A DNA stretch of 49,690 bases from a virus: positions 1-49,690 of IMG/VR virus record IMGVR_UViG_3300030406_003868; one strand, given 5' to 3'. The position numbers were made by a program, and so were the translations under genes. Of the stretch, positions 17,785 through 23,003 are shown piece by piece. Under the pieces are notes generated by a model. It worked only from the letters and a program-made list of their open reading frames with translations, searched no databases and was not told the origin of the DNA. Position 1 is the stretch's first letter. Each line of letters starts with the position of its first letter.

Positions 17785-18144
17785 TTAATGAATTGTAAAG
17801 CCTCCTGAATCTCTACAAAAGTCTATAAAATCTAATAGATTGTCTACTGTAAGAGGGTAATTTTTATCAAAACCTTCTTCTTTAGCTCTTCTTTTTTCAT
17901 AAATAACTATATCAGCAGTTATTTCATCTATTTTATCTAATAGTCTTGTATAGATTTTGCTAGCTTTTTTTGCACTTATAGCATAGCCATCATTCCATTC
18001 GCCAGCTTTTATGTCTTCTTCGTCTAATATATCAGAGCAATGTACAGTAATTAGTTTCCATAATGGTCTCCAATACCATACATTGTTTCTAAAATAATGA
18101 CCTTTTTCTGTTTGTGGATCTAATCCATATATATCAAAACCCAT
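17785..18144 (-). CDS. Conserved phage hypothetical protein, 119 aa
   Basis: The opening MGFDIYGLDPQTEKGHYFRN, followed by two Trp-rich turns (VWYWRPLW), is a pattern I know from small early proteins in many unrelated phages; no function has been assigned. The remainder is helical and acidic. The ATG shares one base with the upstream stop, and the gene runs 10 bases ahead of the GP88-like gene. It is probably a soluble cytoplasmic protein. The recognition is from memory of the N-terminal pattern only. Confidence 0.6.
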   Translation of the reverse strand: MGFDIYGLDPQTEKGHYFRNNVWYWRPLWKLITVHCSDILDEEDIKAGEWNDGYAISAKKASKIYTRLLDKIDEITADIVIYEKRRAKEEGFDKNYPLTVDNLLDFIDFCRDSGGFTIH

Positions 18145-18383
18145 TATGCTTTTCTCCTTATTATGTCATCGAGTTCTCTTAATGATTCAATAATACATTC
18201 AACATTAGCTTTTGCATTTTCTAGTTCAGCTTCTGCACTTTCTATAGAAGCTCTAGTATCTGCAACACTATTATCTATTATTGATTCTATATCATCAGTA
18301 AAATCTAATAGCTCTGTTTTATGGTAAGCTTCTAGATTCTTTATTGTTTGTTTAAGAACAATTATATCTTTTTCTAATGGCAT
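18144..18383 (-). CDS. Small coiled-coil protein, 79 aa
   Basis: The product is nearly all charged helix (ESAEAELENAKANVECIIES) with heptad-like Leu/Ile spacing, ending RRKA, and has no catalytic motif. It is coupled to the next gene by a one-base overlap and starts one base after the previous gene stops. It probably dimerises or binds a partner encoded nearby, such as the 172-residue coiled-coil protein upstream. Function is unknown. Confidence 0.55.
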   Translation of the reverse strand: MPLEKDIIVLKQTIKNLEAYHKTELLDFTDDIESIIDNSVADTRASIESAEAELENAKANVECIIESLRELDDIIRRKA

Positions 18384-18384
18384 G

Positions 18385-18903
18385 TTAAGCTCCTAACAAT
18401 GGTACATCAGCACCTTTTAGTATTTTATTAACTTCTGACATTAAACCATCAAGCTCAGCTACTCCATGCAATTTATCACAAGCAGCTCTCTTCTTTTCTT
18501 CTAACTCTTTAATCATTTTACCTGATTTAGTTTCAGTTTCTTGAGCAAGAGCTGTTTGACTACAAACATATCTAAATGCCTTGTCTATATCACTATGAGA
18601 AGAGCCAGTATATATTGATGGCACTCCAGAGTCATATTTTCTTTTGCCTAAGTTATTTAAAAGCTCATCATAAACAGCTATTAAGCCTTGAGATAATAAA
18701 TCATGTCGCTCTTTGACTTTCTTGTATTGAGCTAATGATTTATCTACTTTAAGAGTTTTTAAATATCTCTTGTATTCTGCTTCAGATAGTTTTTGAACAT
18801 CTGATGCTCTTTGTTGTTTAAGTACAGCTATCTTTTCATCAATAGCATCTTCTATTCTTTTAACAAAGTATTTTCTTTGTTGTACACTTATTTTATTTGC
18901 CAC
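18385..18903 (-). CDS. Coiled-coil hypothetical protein, 172 aa
   Basis: The product is long, basic and acidic alternating helix (EDAIDEKIAVLKQQRASD, AEYKRYLKTLKVDKS), interrupted around residues 85-110 by a Gly/Ser-rich loop (SGVPSIYTGSSH) and followed by another helix with two cysteines. The ATG at 18903 has AAGGAG upstream. No family is recognised. It sits in a tight run of small early genes and may form a complex with the 79-residue neighbour. Lysine-rich helices would allow nucleic acid binding, but nothing proves it. Confidence 0.55.
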   Translation of the reverse strand: MANKISVQQRKYFVKRIEDAIDEKIAVLKQQRASDVQKLSEAEYKRYLKTLKVDKSLAQYKKVKERHDLLSQGLIAVYDELLNNLGKRKYDSGVPSIYTGSSHSDIDKAFRYVCSQTALAQETETKSGKMIKELEEKKRAACDKLHGVAELDGLMSEVNKILKGADVPLLGA

Positions 18904-18919
18904 TTTATTCTCCTTTATT

Positions 18920-19168
18920 TTATAAAACTGGTAATACTTCTTCAGTTTTGCTTGTTAAACATGTTAATACTCCACCATCATTACCCTCATCATCACATTG
19001 AGCAATAACTCTGGTACCATTATCTAAAAAGAATGTAATTGGTTTTTTATGCCAACCATACACATCACACTCTTCTTGTTCCATATATTCTACTTTGACT
19101 ATTTGCCTACCAAGTAAAACATTTTCTGCTAATTTAGTCCATTTTTTGGTTAACTGTTTATTTGTCAT
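18920..19168 (-). CDS. Hypothetical early protein, 82 aa
   Basis: It starts MTNKQLTKKWTKLAENV behind a strong AAGGAG site and overlaps the end of the upstream 48-residue gene by 11 bases. A helical N-terminus is followed by a beta-rich part (ITFFLDNGTRVIAQCDDEGNDGG) that looks like a small sheet domain. No catalytic or metal-binding set is seen. The overlap with both neighbours argues that it is translated. Function is unknown. Confidence 0.55.
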   Translation of the reverse strand: MTNKQLTKKWTKLAENVLLGRQIVKVEYMEQEECDVYGWHKKPITFFLDNGTRVIAQCDDEGNDGGVLTCLTSKTEEVLPVL

Positions 19169-19304
19169 GCTTTCTCCTTATGAGTTTGTATTTACCTATG
19201 TATAAATTTTCTTCTATATTAGCCATTTTTTCACATTGATCTAATTCACCATCTTGCCACAAATCTTCATCAGGTACTTCTTCCCAATTATTAAACTTTG
19301 ACAT
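19158..19304 (-). CDS. Acidic microprotein, 48 aa
   Basis: A clear AAAAGGAG site 6 bases before ATG 19304 and overlaps with both neighbours (14 bases up, 11 bases down) support a real gene. The N-terminal half is very acidic (NNWEEVPDEDLWQDGEL) and the end is basic (KLIRRKHDK). It has one cysteine and no domain. Small acidic early proteins of phages often mimic DNA or block host enzymes; that is possible here but not shown. Confidence 0.55.
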   Translation of the reverse strand: MSKFNNWEEVPDEDLWQDGELDQCEKMANIEENLYIGKYKLIRRKHDK

Positions 19305-19545
19305 TTTCTTCTCCTTTTGGATTTTTATGAAATAATATATAGTTTTTAGCTAATGTATTCCATACTATCATAAATGCTGTACCTACATAAAACTGATGTT
19401 TTTTAGGCAATGCATTTGTAATCATATCAACATATTCTTGTGCTTCTGCAAGAGTATTTCTTGATGAAAACAGATTATGTTCTTGAATATCTACATAAGG
19501 TAGTTCTTTAACTACTTTCATTAATTTATCTCTATCTTTACTCAT
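19291..19545 (-). CDS. Hypothetical early protein, 84 aa
   Basis: It starts at ATG 19545 behind AAGGAG and overlaps the stop of the upstream membrane peptide by 4 bases. The N-terminal part is charged helix (DRDKLMKVVKELPYVDIQ). A central hydrophobic stretch (YVGTAFMIVWNTLAKNYILF) could be a buried helix or a weak membrane segment, and the tail is polar. I recognise no family. It is part of the same compact run of tiny early genes. Confidence 0.55.
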   Translation of the reverse strand: MSKDRDKLMKVVKELPYVDIQEHNLFSSRNTLAEAQEYVDMITNALPKKHQFYVGTAFMIVWNTLAKNYILFHKNPKGEENVKV

Positions 19546-19658
19546 TTTATCTCCTTGTGGATGATTGTGTACACTATAAATACAACGATAGCTAAATGCA
19601 TCATTGATTCTGTTGTACTGGTTATTAAATAAATATATTCATATAGTTTATCACTCAT
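19542..19658 (-). CDS. Single-pass membrane peptide, 38 aa
   Basis: ATG 19658 has AGGAG 6 bases upstream and the stop overlaps the next ATG. Residues about 20-33 (MHLAIVVFIVYTII) form one membrane helix, ending in a basic-acidic tail (HKEIK). It begins 15 bases after the end of the structured element at 19674-19805, whose closing stem lies only 3 bases from the ribosome site, so RNA folding could control it. The role may be membrane anchoring or host interference; unknown. Confidence 0.5.
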   Translation of the reverse strand: MSDKLYEYIYLITSTTESMMHLAIVVFIVYTIIHKEIK

Positions 19659-19673
19659 TTTTTCTCCTAGTTA

Positions 19674-19805
19674 TTATGAGAGCCTCACATATTCCTTTGC
19701 CAAGGCATCATCTACGAATCAGTTTGGACTTATTTACCCCTTCAGCAACTTCTGGTTTTTACACCTCTGTATCTGGAAGGGAGGACCAGTTATTGGCTCT
19801 CATAA
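19674..19805 (-). ncRNA. Candidate structured RNA element 1
   Basis: A perfect 11-bp inverted repeat (TTATGAGAGCC 19674-19684, GGCTCTCATAA 19795-19805) encloses 110 bases that are clearly more GC-rich than the flanks. A weaker inner pair, CTGGT with ACCAG, can form on the - strand. Together with the next two elements it fills a 320-base stretch without a convincing gene. In one - strand frame the sequence reads like short protein pieces broken by TAA and TGA, so a decayed gene is an alternative. Confidence 0.45.
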
Positions 19806-19810
19806 ATTAC

Positions 19811-19880
19811 AGAGCAGGGCATACTGGCGTATTCATGTATGCTATTTAAAGAGAGCTACTCTTCCTTGCCACTCTGCTCT
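19811..19880 (-). ncRNA. Candidate structured RNA element 2 (three-way fold)
   Basis: A closing stem AGAGCAG/CTGCTCT (19811-19817 with 19874-19880) encloses two smaller stems, GCATAC/GTATGC (19819-19824 with 19837-19842) and AAGAG/CTCTT (19849-19853 with 19859-19863). G+C is about 46%. The 70-base size and 7-bp closing stem are tRNA-like, but there is no T-loop or recognisable anticodon arm on either strand, so it is not called a tRNA. Confidence 0.45.
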
Positions 19881-19893
19881 TTTGTACAAATTA

Positions 19894-19985
19894 TTGAGAC
19901 TACATTTGTCAAGCCTGGCATAGCCTTTTCTATCTTGATTAACATATACAGTCTGGTATAACGCCACCTAAAGAGGTAGTCTCAA
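19894..19985 (-). ncRNA. Candidate structured RNA element 3
   Basis: A perfect 10-bp inverted repeat (TTGAGACTAC 19894-19903, GTAGTCTCAA 19976-19985) encloses 72 bases holding short self-complementary pieces (GGCTATGCC on the - strand). It begins 7 bases past the stop of the zinc-ribbon gene on the - strand. A 29-codon frame on the - strand runs through it into element 2, but it lacks a ribosome site. Confidence 0.45.
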
Positions 19986-19991
19986 ATTATA

Positions 19992-20108
19992 TTATGCTCC
20001 TCGTGCAATGACTTGTGTCTTGCATCTTTTGCATATAAATTTCCTTCTAAACAATTTTATTCCCCAATACTTCCTACATTTACATCTGATATGTTTATCT
20101 ATATCCAT
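19992..20108 (-). CDS. Zinc-ribbon microprotein, 38 aa
   Basis: AAGGAG is 6 bases before ATG 20108. The product has two cysteine pairs, CKC near residue 9 and CKRC near residue 26, separated by a very basic stretch (KYWGIKLFRRKF), and ends VIARGA. This is a minimal zinc ribbon with nucleic-acid-binding charge. It lies between structured elements 3 and 4, so it could be a partner of those RNAs, although no evidence links them except position. The start and site are good, the function unknown. Confidence 0.6.
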   Translation of the reverse strand: MDIDKHIRCKCRKYWGIKLFRRKFICKRCKTQVIARGA

Positions 20109-20128
20109 CTATACTCCTTAAAATTTAT

Positions 20129-20213
20129 CCCTGCCATAGTCTTTGTGTCAGAAAGATAATATCTATCACCAACTTTATCCAAAAAGCTCATGATTCTATT
20201 TACTATGGCAGGG
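20129..20213 (-). ncRNA. Candidate structured RNA element 4
   Basis: A perfect 12-bp inverted repeat (CCCTGCCATAGT 20129-20140, ACTATGGCAGGG 20202-20213) encloses 61 bases. It is the longest perfect stem of the set and lies 9 bases before the ribosome site of the zinc-ribbon gene. The right arm continues as GCAGGGCA, a word also present in element 2. A 30-codon frame inside has no ribosome site. Confidence 0.5.
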
Positions 20214-20280
20214 CACTTACCATATTAACTCACCAGCATTTGTTATCACTCTCGTGTTGTCCTTCTGTCTATTGTTAATT

Positions 20281-20427
20281 TTATTTCCAGTTTGGATCTT
20301 GATCTTGCACTTGCGATGCTAACCATTCTAACTCTTCCATATCATCACAATAACATTTAGTGCTATTACAAGTTCTACATTTTAATACTATTTTCATTTC
20401 TTTAAAATATTCCCATACTTTACTCAT
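20281..20427 (-). CDS. Cysteine-rich microprotein, 48 aa
   Basis: ATG 20427 overlaps the upstream stop as ATGA. A basic helix (WEYFKEMKIVLK) leads into CRTCN and KCYC, four cysteines close enough for one zinc site. An acidic tail (DDMEELEWLASQVQDQD) follows. This is a zinc-knuckle-like protein with split charge, one of three such microproteins in the early block. It may bind a nucleic acid or a host protein; unknown. The coupling to the upstream gene is the main evidence for translation. Confidence 0.55.
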   Translation of the reverse strand: MSKVWEYFKEMKIVLKCRTCNSTKCYCDDMEELEWLASQVQDQDPNWK

Positions 20428-20738
20428 GGCGACATATATCCTAATGATTCAATAGTATCTTTTTGTGCTTCCTGGCGTTTCTTCCATCTTTTACCTCGTG
20501 TTTCAGGATACATCTCTTGACACTTACGACTTGAACGCCTAATATTAGCAAGCGTAGATAATTTCTTTTCTTTCTTTAAAAGATAATAACTAGCTACTGA
20601 TATGTTTTTAAAAGGTTTATCTCTATAACTTTCATATTCTTGCTTATGCACTAAATATTCTAATGTATCATAGCAATCAGCTGCTTTTGGATACTTTAGT
20701 ATAATTGCTTTAACTTTATCTATTACTTTAACTTTCAT
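20424..20738 (-). CDS. Hypothetical basic early protein, 104 aa
   Basis: It starts MKVKVIDKVKAIILKYPKAAD behind AGGAG. Two helices are followed by a segment with LSTLANIRRSSRKCQEMYPE, a pattern seen in small phage proteins with a helix-turn-helix-like fold, where the Arg/Ser-rich helix would read DNA. The C-terminus is basic then neutral. It probably acts on DNA, for example as an early regulator or replication accessory, but I cannot name the family with certainty. Confidence 0.6.
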   Translation of the reverse strand: MKVKVIDKVKAIILKYPKAADCYDTLEYLVHKQEYESYRDKPFKNISVASYYLLKKEKKLSTLANIRRSSRKCQEMYPETRGKRWKKRQEAQKDTIESLGYMSP

Positions 20739-20746
20739 TATAACTC

Positions 20747-20815
20747 CTATAAATAATTTGGTAGCAACACTACAATCATTGCTAACAAGGTTAATATTAT
20801 TAAATCACTTAACAT
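20747..20815 (-). CDS. Membrane peptide, 22 aa
   Basis: A GGAAA site precedes ATG 20815. The whole product is one hydrophobic helix (LIILTLLAMIVVLLP). It overlaps the end of the upstream gene, and its stop lies within the ribosome site of the downstream gene (TATAGGAG), a layout often used for coupling. It could be a real membrane peptide or just a translated linker. Evidence is modest. Confidence 0.35.
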   Translation of the reverse strand: MLSDLIILTLLAMIVVLLPNYL

Positions 20816-21044
20816 ATTCGTATTTCCTATGAAATGCTATTGCTTCTGCATCTGTATTAAATAACTCTACTTTGCCTTTTCTTTTATAATAATAATCATC
20901 TAAAAACTCACTTGTTGTAAGATTAGATGCCATATATATCATATTCTGCTTTTCTTTGTTAAAGTTATTTAATCTTTTACCATCACGCCACCCATCCTTA
21001 AAGCTGTAGATGGCGTTTGCTAATACTTTACCTATTATTTTCAT
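20805..21044 (-). CDS. Hypothetical early protein, 79 aa
   Basis: The ATG at 21044 shares a base with the upstream stop and has AGGAG before it. The sequence is mixed charge with an N-terminal FKDGWRDGKRLNNFN stretch and a tail rich in Lys and Tyr. No domain is recognised. It belongs to the first long run of early genes behind the terminator at 21374-21406. Confidence 0.5.
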   Translation of the reverse strand: MKIIGKVLANAIYSFKDGWRDGKRLNNFNKEKQNMIYMASNLTTSEFLDDYYYKRKGKVELFNTDAEAIAFHRKYEYVK

Positions 21045-21340
21045 TATAATACTCCTGTTTTTAATTTAATAAATTGCATAAGAGACATATTACGCGCATC
21101 ATATTTCTGAACGCGTCTTAATGTATCTTGTACTTCTAATAACCGCTTAAATCTTTCTTTACGAGCATTATCCATTTGAATGATAGCTTTCTTATGTATT
21201 GGTAATGCTTCAAAAATCTTTAACATTTCATTGCCTAAAAACTCTTTACCAAGTTCTTCGCCTGTGTTTACGTTTGATAGCTCTGCTAACTTTGCAAAAC
21301 TTGCTAATACTGAATTAATATATTGTTGTACTTTATCCAT
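21044..21340 (-). CDS. Hypothetical early protein, 98 aa
   Basis: It has a good AGGAG before ATG 21340. Two helical halves (VQQYINSVLASFAKLAELS, and a Lys/Arg-rich C-terminal half with ERFKRLLEVQDTLRR) suggest an all-helical protein. There is no catalytic motif. It is the first gene after the tandem hairpins that follow the leading early gene, so its transcription depends on read-through or on a promoter in the short gap, which I could not identify. Confidence 0.5.
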   Translation of the reverse strand: MDKVQQYINSVLASFAKLAELSNVNTGEELGKEFLGNEMLKIFEALPIHKKAIIQMDNARKERFKRLLEVQDTLRRVQKYDARNMSLMQFIKLKTGVL

Positions 21341-21373
21341 AACTTTCTCCTAATATTGTGTGTGTAAAATGTA

Positions 21374-21406
21374 TAAAAAGGTGAGCTAAACATTGTTAAC
21401 CCACCT
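21374..21406 (-). terminator. Rho-independent terminator after the leading early gene
   Basis: On the - strand an 11-bp stem with two G-U pairs (AGGTGGGTTAA pairing with TTAGCTCACCT) is followed directly by TTTTTAT. This is a standard intrinsic terminator. It would separate the strongly placed first early gene (21447-21761) from the rest of the early operon, giving high expression of the first gene and attenuated read-through. Confidence 0.75.
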
Positions 21407-21423
21407 AATTATGTGTGTAATAA

Positions 21424-21441
21424 AGGAACATTGCTGTTCCT
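21424..21441 (-). other. GNRA hairpin just past a stop codon
   Basis: AGGAACA and TGTTCCT pair over 7 bp around the - strand loop GCAA, a stable GNRA tetraloop, five bases past the stop of the leading early gene. It is followed by TTATT and then the terminator above. It may protect the 3' end of the message or act as a first, weaker stop. Confidence 0.55.
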
Positions 21442-21446
21442 CTATG

Positions 21447-21761
21447 CTACTCGCTGAAGAGTGCTTTAACATCATCAACAGTTACCGAGGATGTGTACTT
21501 GCTCTCTGCAACGAAGATACCTGCTTTATGCACTTGAGTGGAAGCACCTGTAACATCAGGTTGGCTCCAAACAACAGGTTTGTAGTTGCAATAAAGTCCA
21601 CAACGTCTTGCCTCTGCTTGAAGAGTATCAAGATGCTGTTGAGAGTCAACACCTGTAGCGTCCTTTGACTCTAACTTGAACCATTTATTCTTTGGGTCGG
21701 GACTGAGTTTTGCAACCTGAAGACCCAAAGATTCAAAAAGCTTGATAAATTTATCCATCAT
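21447..21761 (-). CDS. First early gene, 104 aa, GC-rich
   Basis: The start is set at ATG 21761 because AAGGAG lies 5-6 bases upstream. The open frame to 21860 would include the region that holds the site. The N-terminal 15 residues are helical (MDKFIKLFESLGLQVAK), and the rest alternates polar and hydrophobic, ending VTVDDVKALFSE. I recognise no family. G+C is about 46%, far above the genome, with third-position C and G favoured, so it either came from another source or is codon-adapted for strong early expression. It has its own terminator. Position and isolation suggest an immediate-early host-takeover protein (inference). Confidence 0.65.
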   Translation of the reverse strand: MMDKFIKLFESLGLQVAKLSPDPKNKWFKLESKDATGVDSQQHLDTLQAEARRCGLYCNYKPVVWSQPDVTGASTQVHKAGIFVAESKYTSSVTVDDVKALFSE

Positions 21762-21794
21762 TTTTCTCCTTATATAAATTTTGAAAGGTTTTTG

Positions 21795-21812
21795 TTTGAC
21801 ATTGTTGTCAAA
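21795..21812. promoter_or_regulatory. Inverted repeat, possible operator
   Basis: TTTGACA and TGTCAAA form a perfect 7-bp inverted repeat with 4 bases between, 34 bases upstream of the first early ATG. Each arm contains TTGACA or its complement, so it could be an operator overlapping a -35 element on the - strand. The ribbon-helix-helix protein at 13603-13779 is a possible ligand (inference). Confidence 0.4.
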
Positions 21813-21970
21813 AATAGCAGGGGCGAGATGATAGTTGTACTCTACACGATTGAATTTCAACAGTTACCCAAGGGTGGCTCCCTAAAATTCAAGCGGGTAG
21901 GTAAGTAATGTATTGCTCACTCACATTCTACGGCAATTTTTTTGAAATTTTATTTTTTTTAGATTTTGAC

Positions 21971-21998
21971 TTGATTCTAACCGCAAAAATCCTGTAAA
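21971..21998 (+). promoter_or_regulatory. Possible sigma-70 type promoter for the late block
   Basis: TTGATT (21971-21976), 16 bases, then TGTAAA (21993-21998), preceded by an AT-rich tract. Both hexamers differ from consensus and the spacer is one base short, so this is only a candidate. It reads toward the terminase genes. Confidence 0.3.
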
Positions 21999-22011
21999 TT
22001 TTTACCACTAT

Positions 22012-22110
22012 AAATTGCTTATGAGAATGGCAATACTAAATTGCTTTACAATAAACAGCAGATCTGCAAATAAGCAACTGCTAGTTACAATTGATAGTAG
22101 CAATTGCTAG
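22012..22110. repeat. Cluster of AATTGC-type repeats and palindromes
   Basis: AAATTGCTT occurs at 22012-22020 and 22038-22046. AGCAACTGCTAG (22073-22084) and AGCAATTGCTAG (22099-22110) are near-identical direct repeats, and the second contains the 10-bp palindrome AGCAATTGCT. GCAGATCTGC (22058-22067) is another perfect palindrome, and TTGCTTAT (22015-22022) pairs with ATAAGCAA (22070-22077). Such iteration directly before the small terminase gene suggests a terminase (pac) or origin-protein binding site. Confidence 0.5.
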
Positions 22111-22153
22111 AGGCAGTATTATAGAGGTCGGGAAATGCGCAAAAAAGAGTGTT

Positions 22154-22951
22154 ATGTATACGATAACCATTAATCACAGGGATAAACCTGTAACCTACAA
22201 TATATTAACATCGGCTGAAGCTATACAAGAGAACATAGCTTTTAAATACTGGAGAGAAGCAGACTCTGGTGACTATGCTGTGTCTGATGACGATGTAGTA
22301 TCCAAACTAATAAAACGTACATCATACAAAAACGGTTCAACCTACTTTAGATTCCCCTGGGGGTACTGTATTTGCAAAGATGTAAATAAAAGTTTTAAAT
22401 TATTTGCTGAAAATAGACAGACTAAACATACATTCACTGGTAAGCCTTGGCTAAAAGTCCATAAAAAGCAGTTATTAGGCGATATGTCAATGGTATATGC
22501 TATGACTCGTGACAAGGAAAAGACTATTGAGATGGTACATGGTAAAGATGTATCTGATAGCAATAAGAGAAAATATAGAAGGTGGATGAAATCGGAGGTA
22601 TTTACCGATATGGTAAGAGAGGAAACAGAAAAGCTCCTTAAAAAACATGATCTAGATGAAGATTATACTATGGACTTAATGAAAAGTGCCATAAAGATTG
22701 CAAAAGAAAAGAAAGATGTGTCAAACCTATTGCGAGTAGTGGAGAATCTTCAGAATTTACATGGTATGAATGAAAAAGTAGTAACCAAAACCACAGAATC
22801 TCTGGAGGCAGTGCAAACTAGAAAAATGTTGGAGTCACTTGAAGAAGAAGAAAAGAGACTTATGGTTACTCAGACTGTTGAGGAGACAAGTAATGGGCTA
22901 TCAAAGGGTACAATATCGCAAGGCAAAGAAGTCGAAGACAAAAAAGACTAA
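22154..22951 (+). CDS. Putative terminase small subunit
   Basis: The start at ATG 22154 is preferred; the frame is open to a TTG at 22091, but that extension runs through the repeat cluster. The 265 residues begin with a beta-rich part (YTITINHRDKPVTYNI), followed by a positively charged helical region (SNKRKYRRWMKSEVF) and a long coiled coil at about 170-240, with an acidic tail. A helical DNA-binding and oligomerising layout immediately before the large terminase is what small terminases look like, although no sharp motif proves it. It would recognise the phage DNA, perhaps the repeats just upstream, and load the motor. Confidence 0.65.
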   Translation: MYTITINHRDKPVTYNILTSAEAIQENIAFKYWREADSGDYAVSDDDVVSKLIKRTSYKNGSTYFRFPWGYCICKDVNKSFKLFAENRQTKHTFTGKPWLKVHKKQLLGDMSMVYAMTRDKEKTIEMVHGKDVSDSNKRKYRRWMKSEVFTDMVREETEKLLKKHDLDEDYTMDLMKSAIKIAKEKKDVSNLLRVVENLQNLHGMNEKVVTKTTESLEAVQTRKMLESLEEEEKRLMVTQTVEETSNGLSKGTISQGKEVEDKKD

Positions 22952-23003
22952 TAAAAAGATAAAGCAGCCAAAGGAGAAGTATGGACCTACCAGAGACTGG
23001 TGA
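22893..23003 (+). CDS. Possible very basic microprotein, 36 aa, overlapping both terminase genes
   Basis: GAGGAG lies 7 bases before ATG 22893, a better site than many real genes here have. The product is mostly Lys/Arg (YRKAKKSKTKKTNKKIKQPK) and ends YGPTRDW. It overlaps the end of the small subunit and the first 23 bases of the large subunit in another frame. It resembles the other tiny basic proteins at 41693-42194. It may instead be a chance frame in A-rich sequence. Confidence 0.4.
   Translation: MGYQRVQYRKAKKSKTKKTNKKIKQPKEKYGPTRDW

Larger units (their letters stand above)
21762..22153. promoter_or_regulatory. Divergent control region between early and late blocks
   Basis: This ~390-base stretch holds no convincing gene and is the only place where the two blocks diverge. 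Poly-A/T tracts near 21930-21965, the inverted repeat at 21795-21812, a possible + strand promoter at 21971-21998 and the repeat cluster at 22012-22110 all lie in it. It should contain the early - strand promoter, the late + strand promoter or both, and is the best place for a replication origin or packaging site. I could not fix a strong - strand promoter. Confidence 0.65.

Noticed and set aside
19604-19849. 81-codon + strand open frame over the structured region
   Set aside because: It runs against the early block, has no ribosome site, and its length follows from the GC-rich, stem-forming sequence. No family resemblance.
19811-19985. tRNA genes in the structured elements
   Set aside because: Closing stems are 7-10 bp and sizes are near tRNA, but no T-loop, no D-arm and no plausible anticodon arm on either strand.
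20120-20194. 30-codon - strand frame inside element 4 (MSFLDKVGDRYYL...)
   Set aside because: No Shine-Dalgarno site and it overlaps the ribosome site and start of the zinc-ribbon gene. Kept only as an alternative.
22091-22153. Upstream TTG start for the small terminase
   Set aside because: It lies within the repeat cluster, lacks a ribosome site, and the added residues do not look like the rest of the protein.
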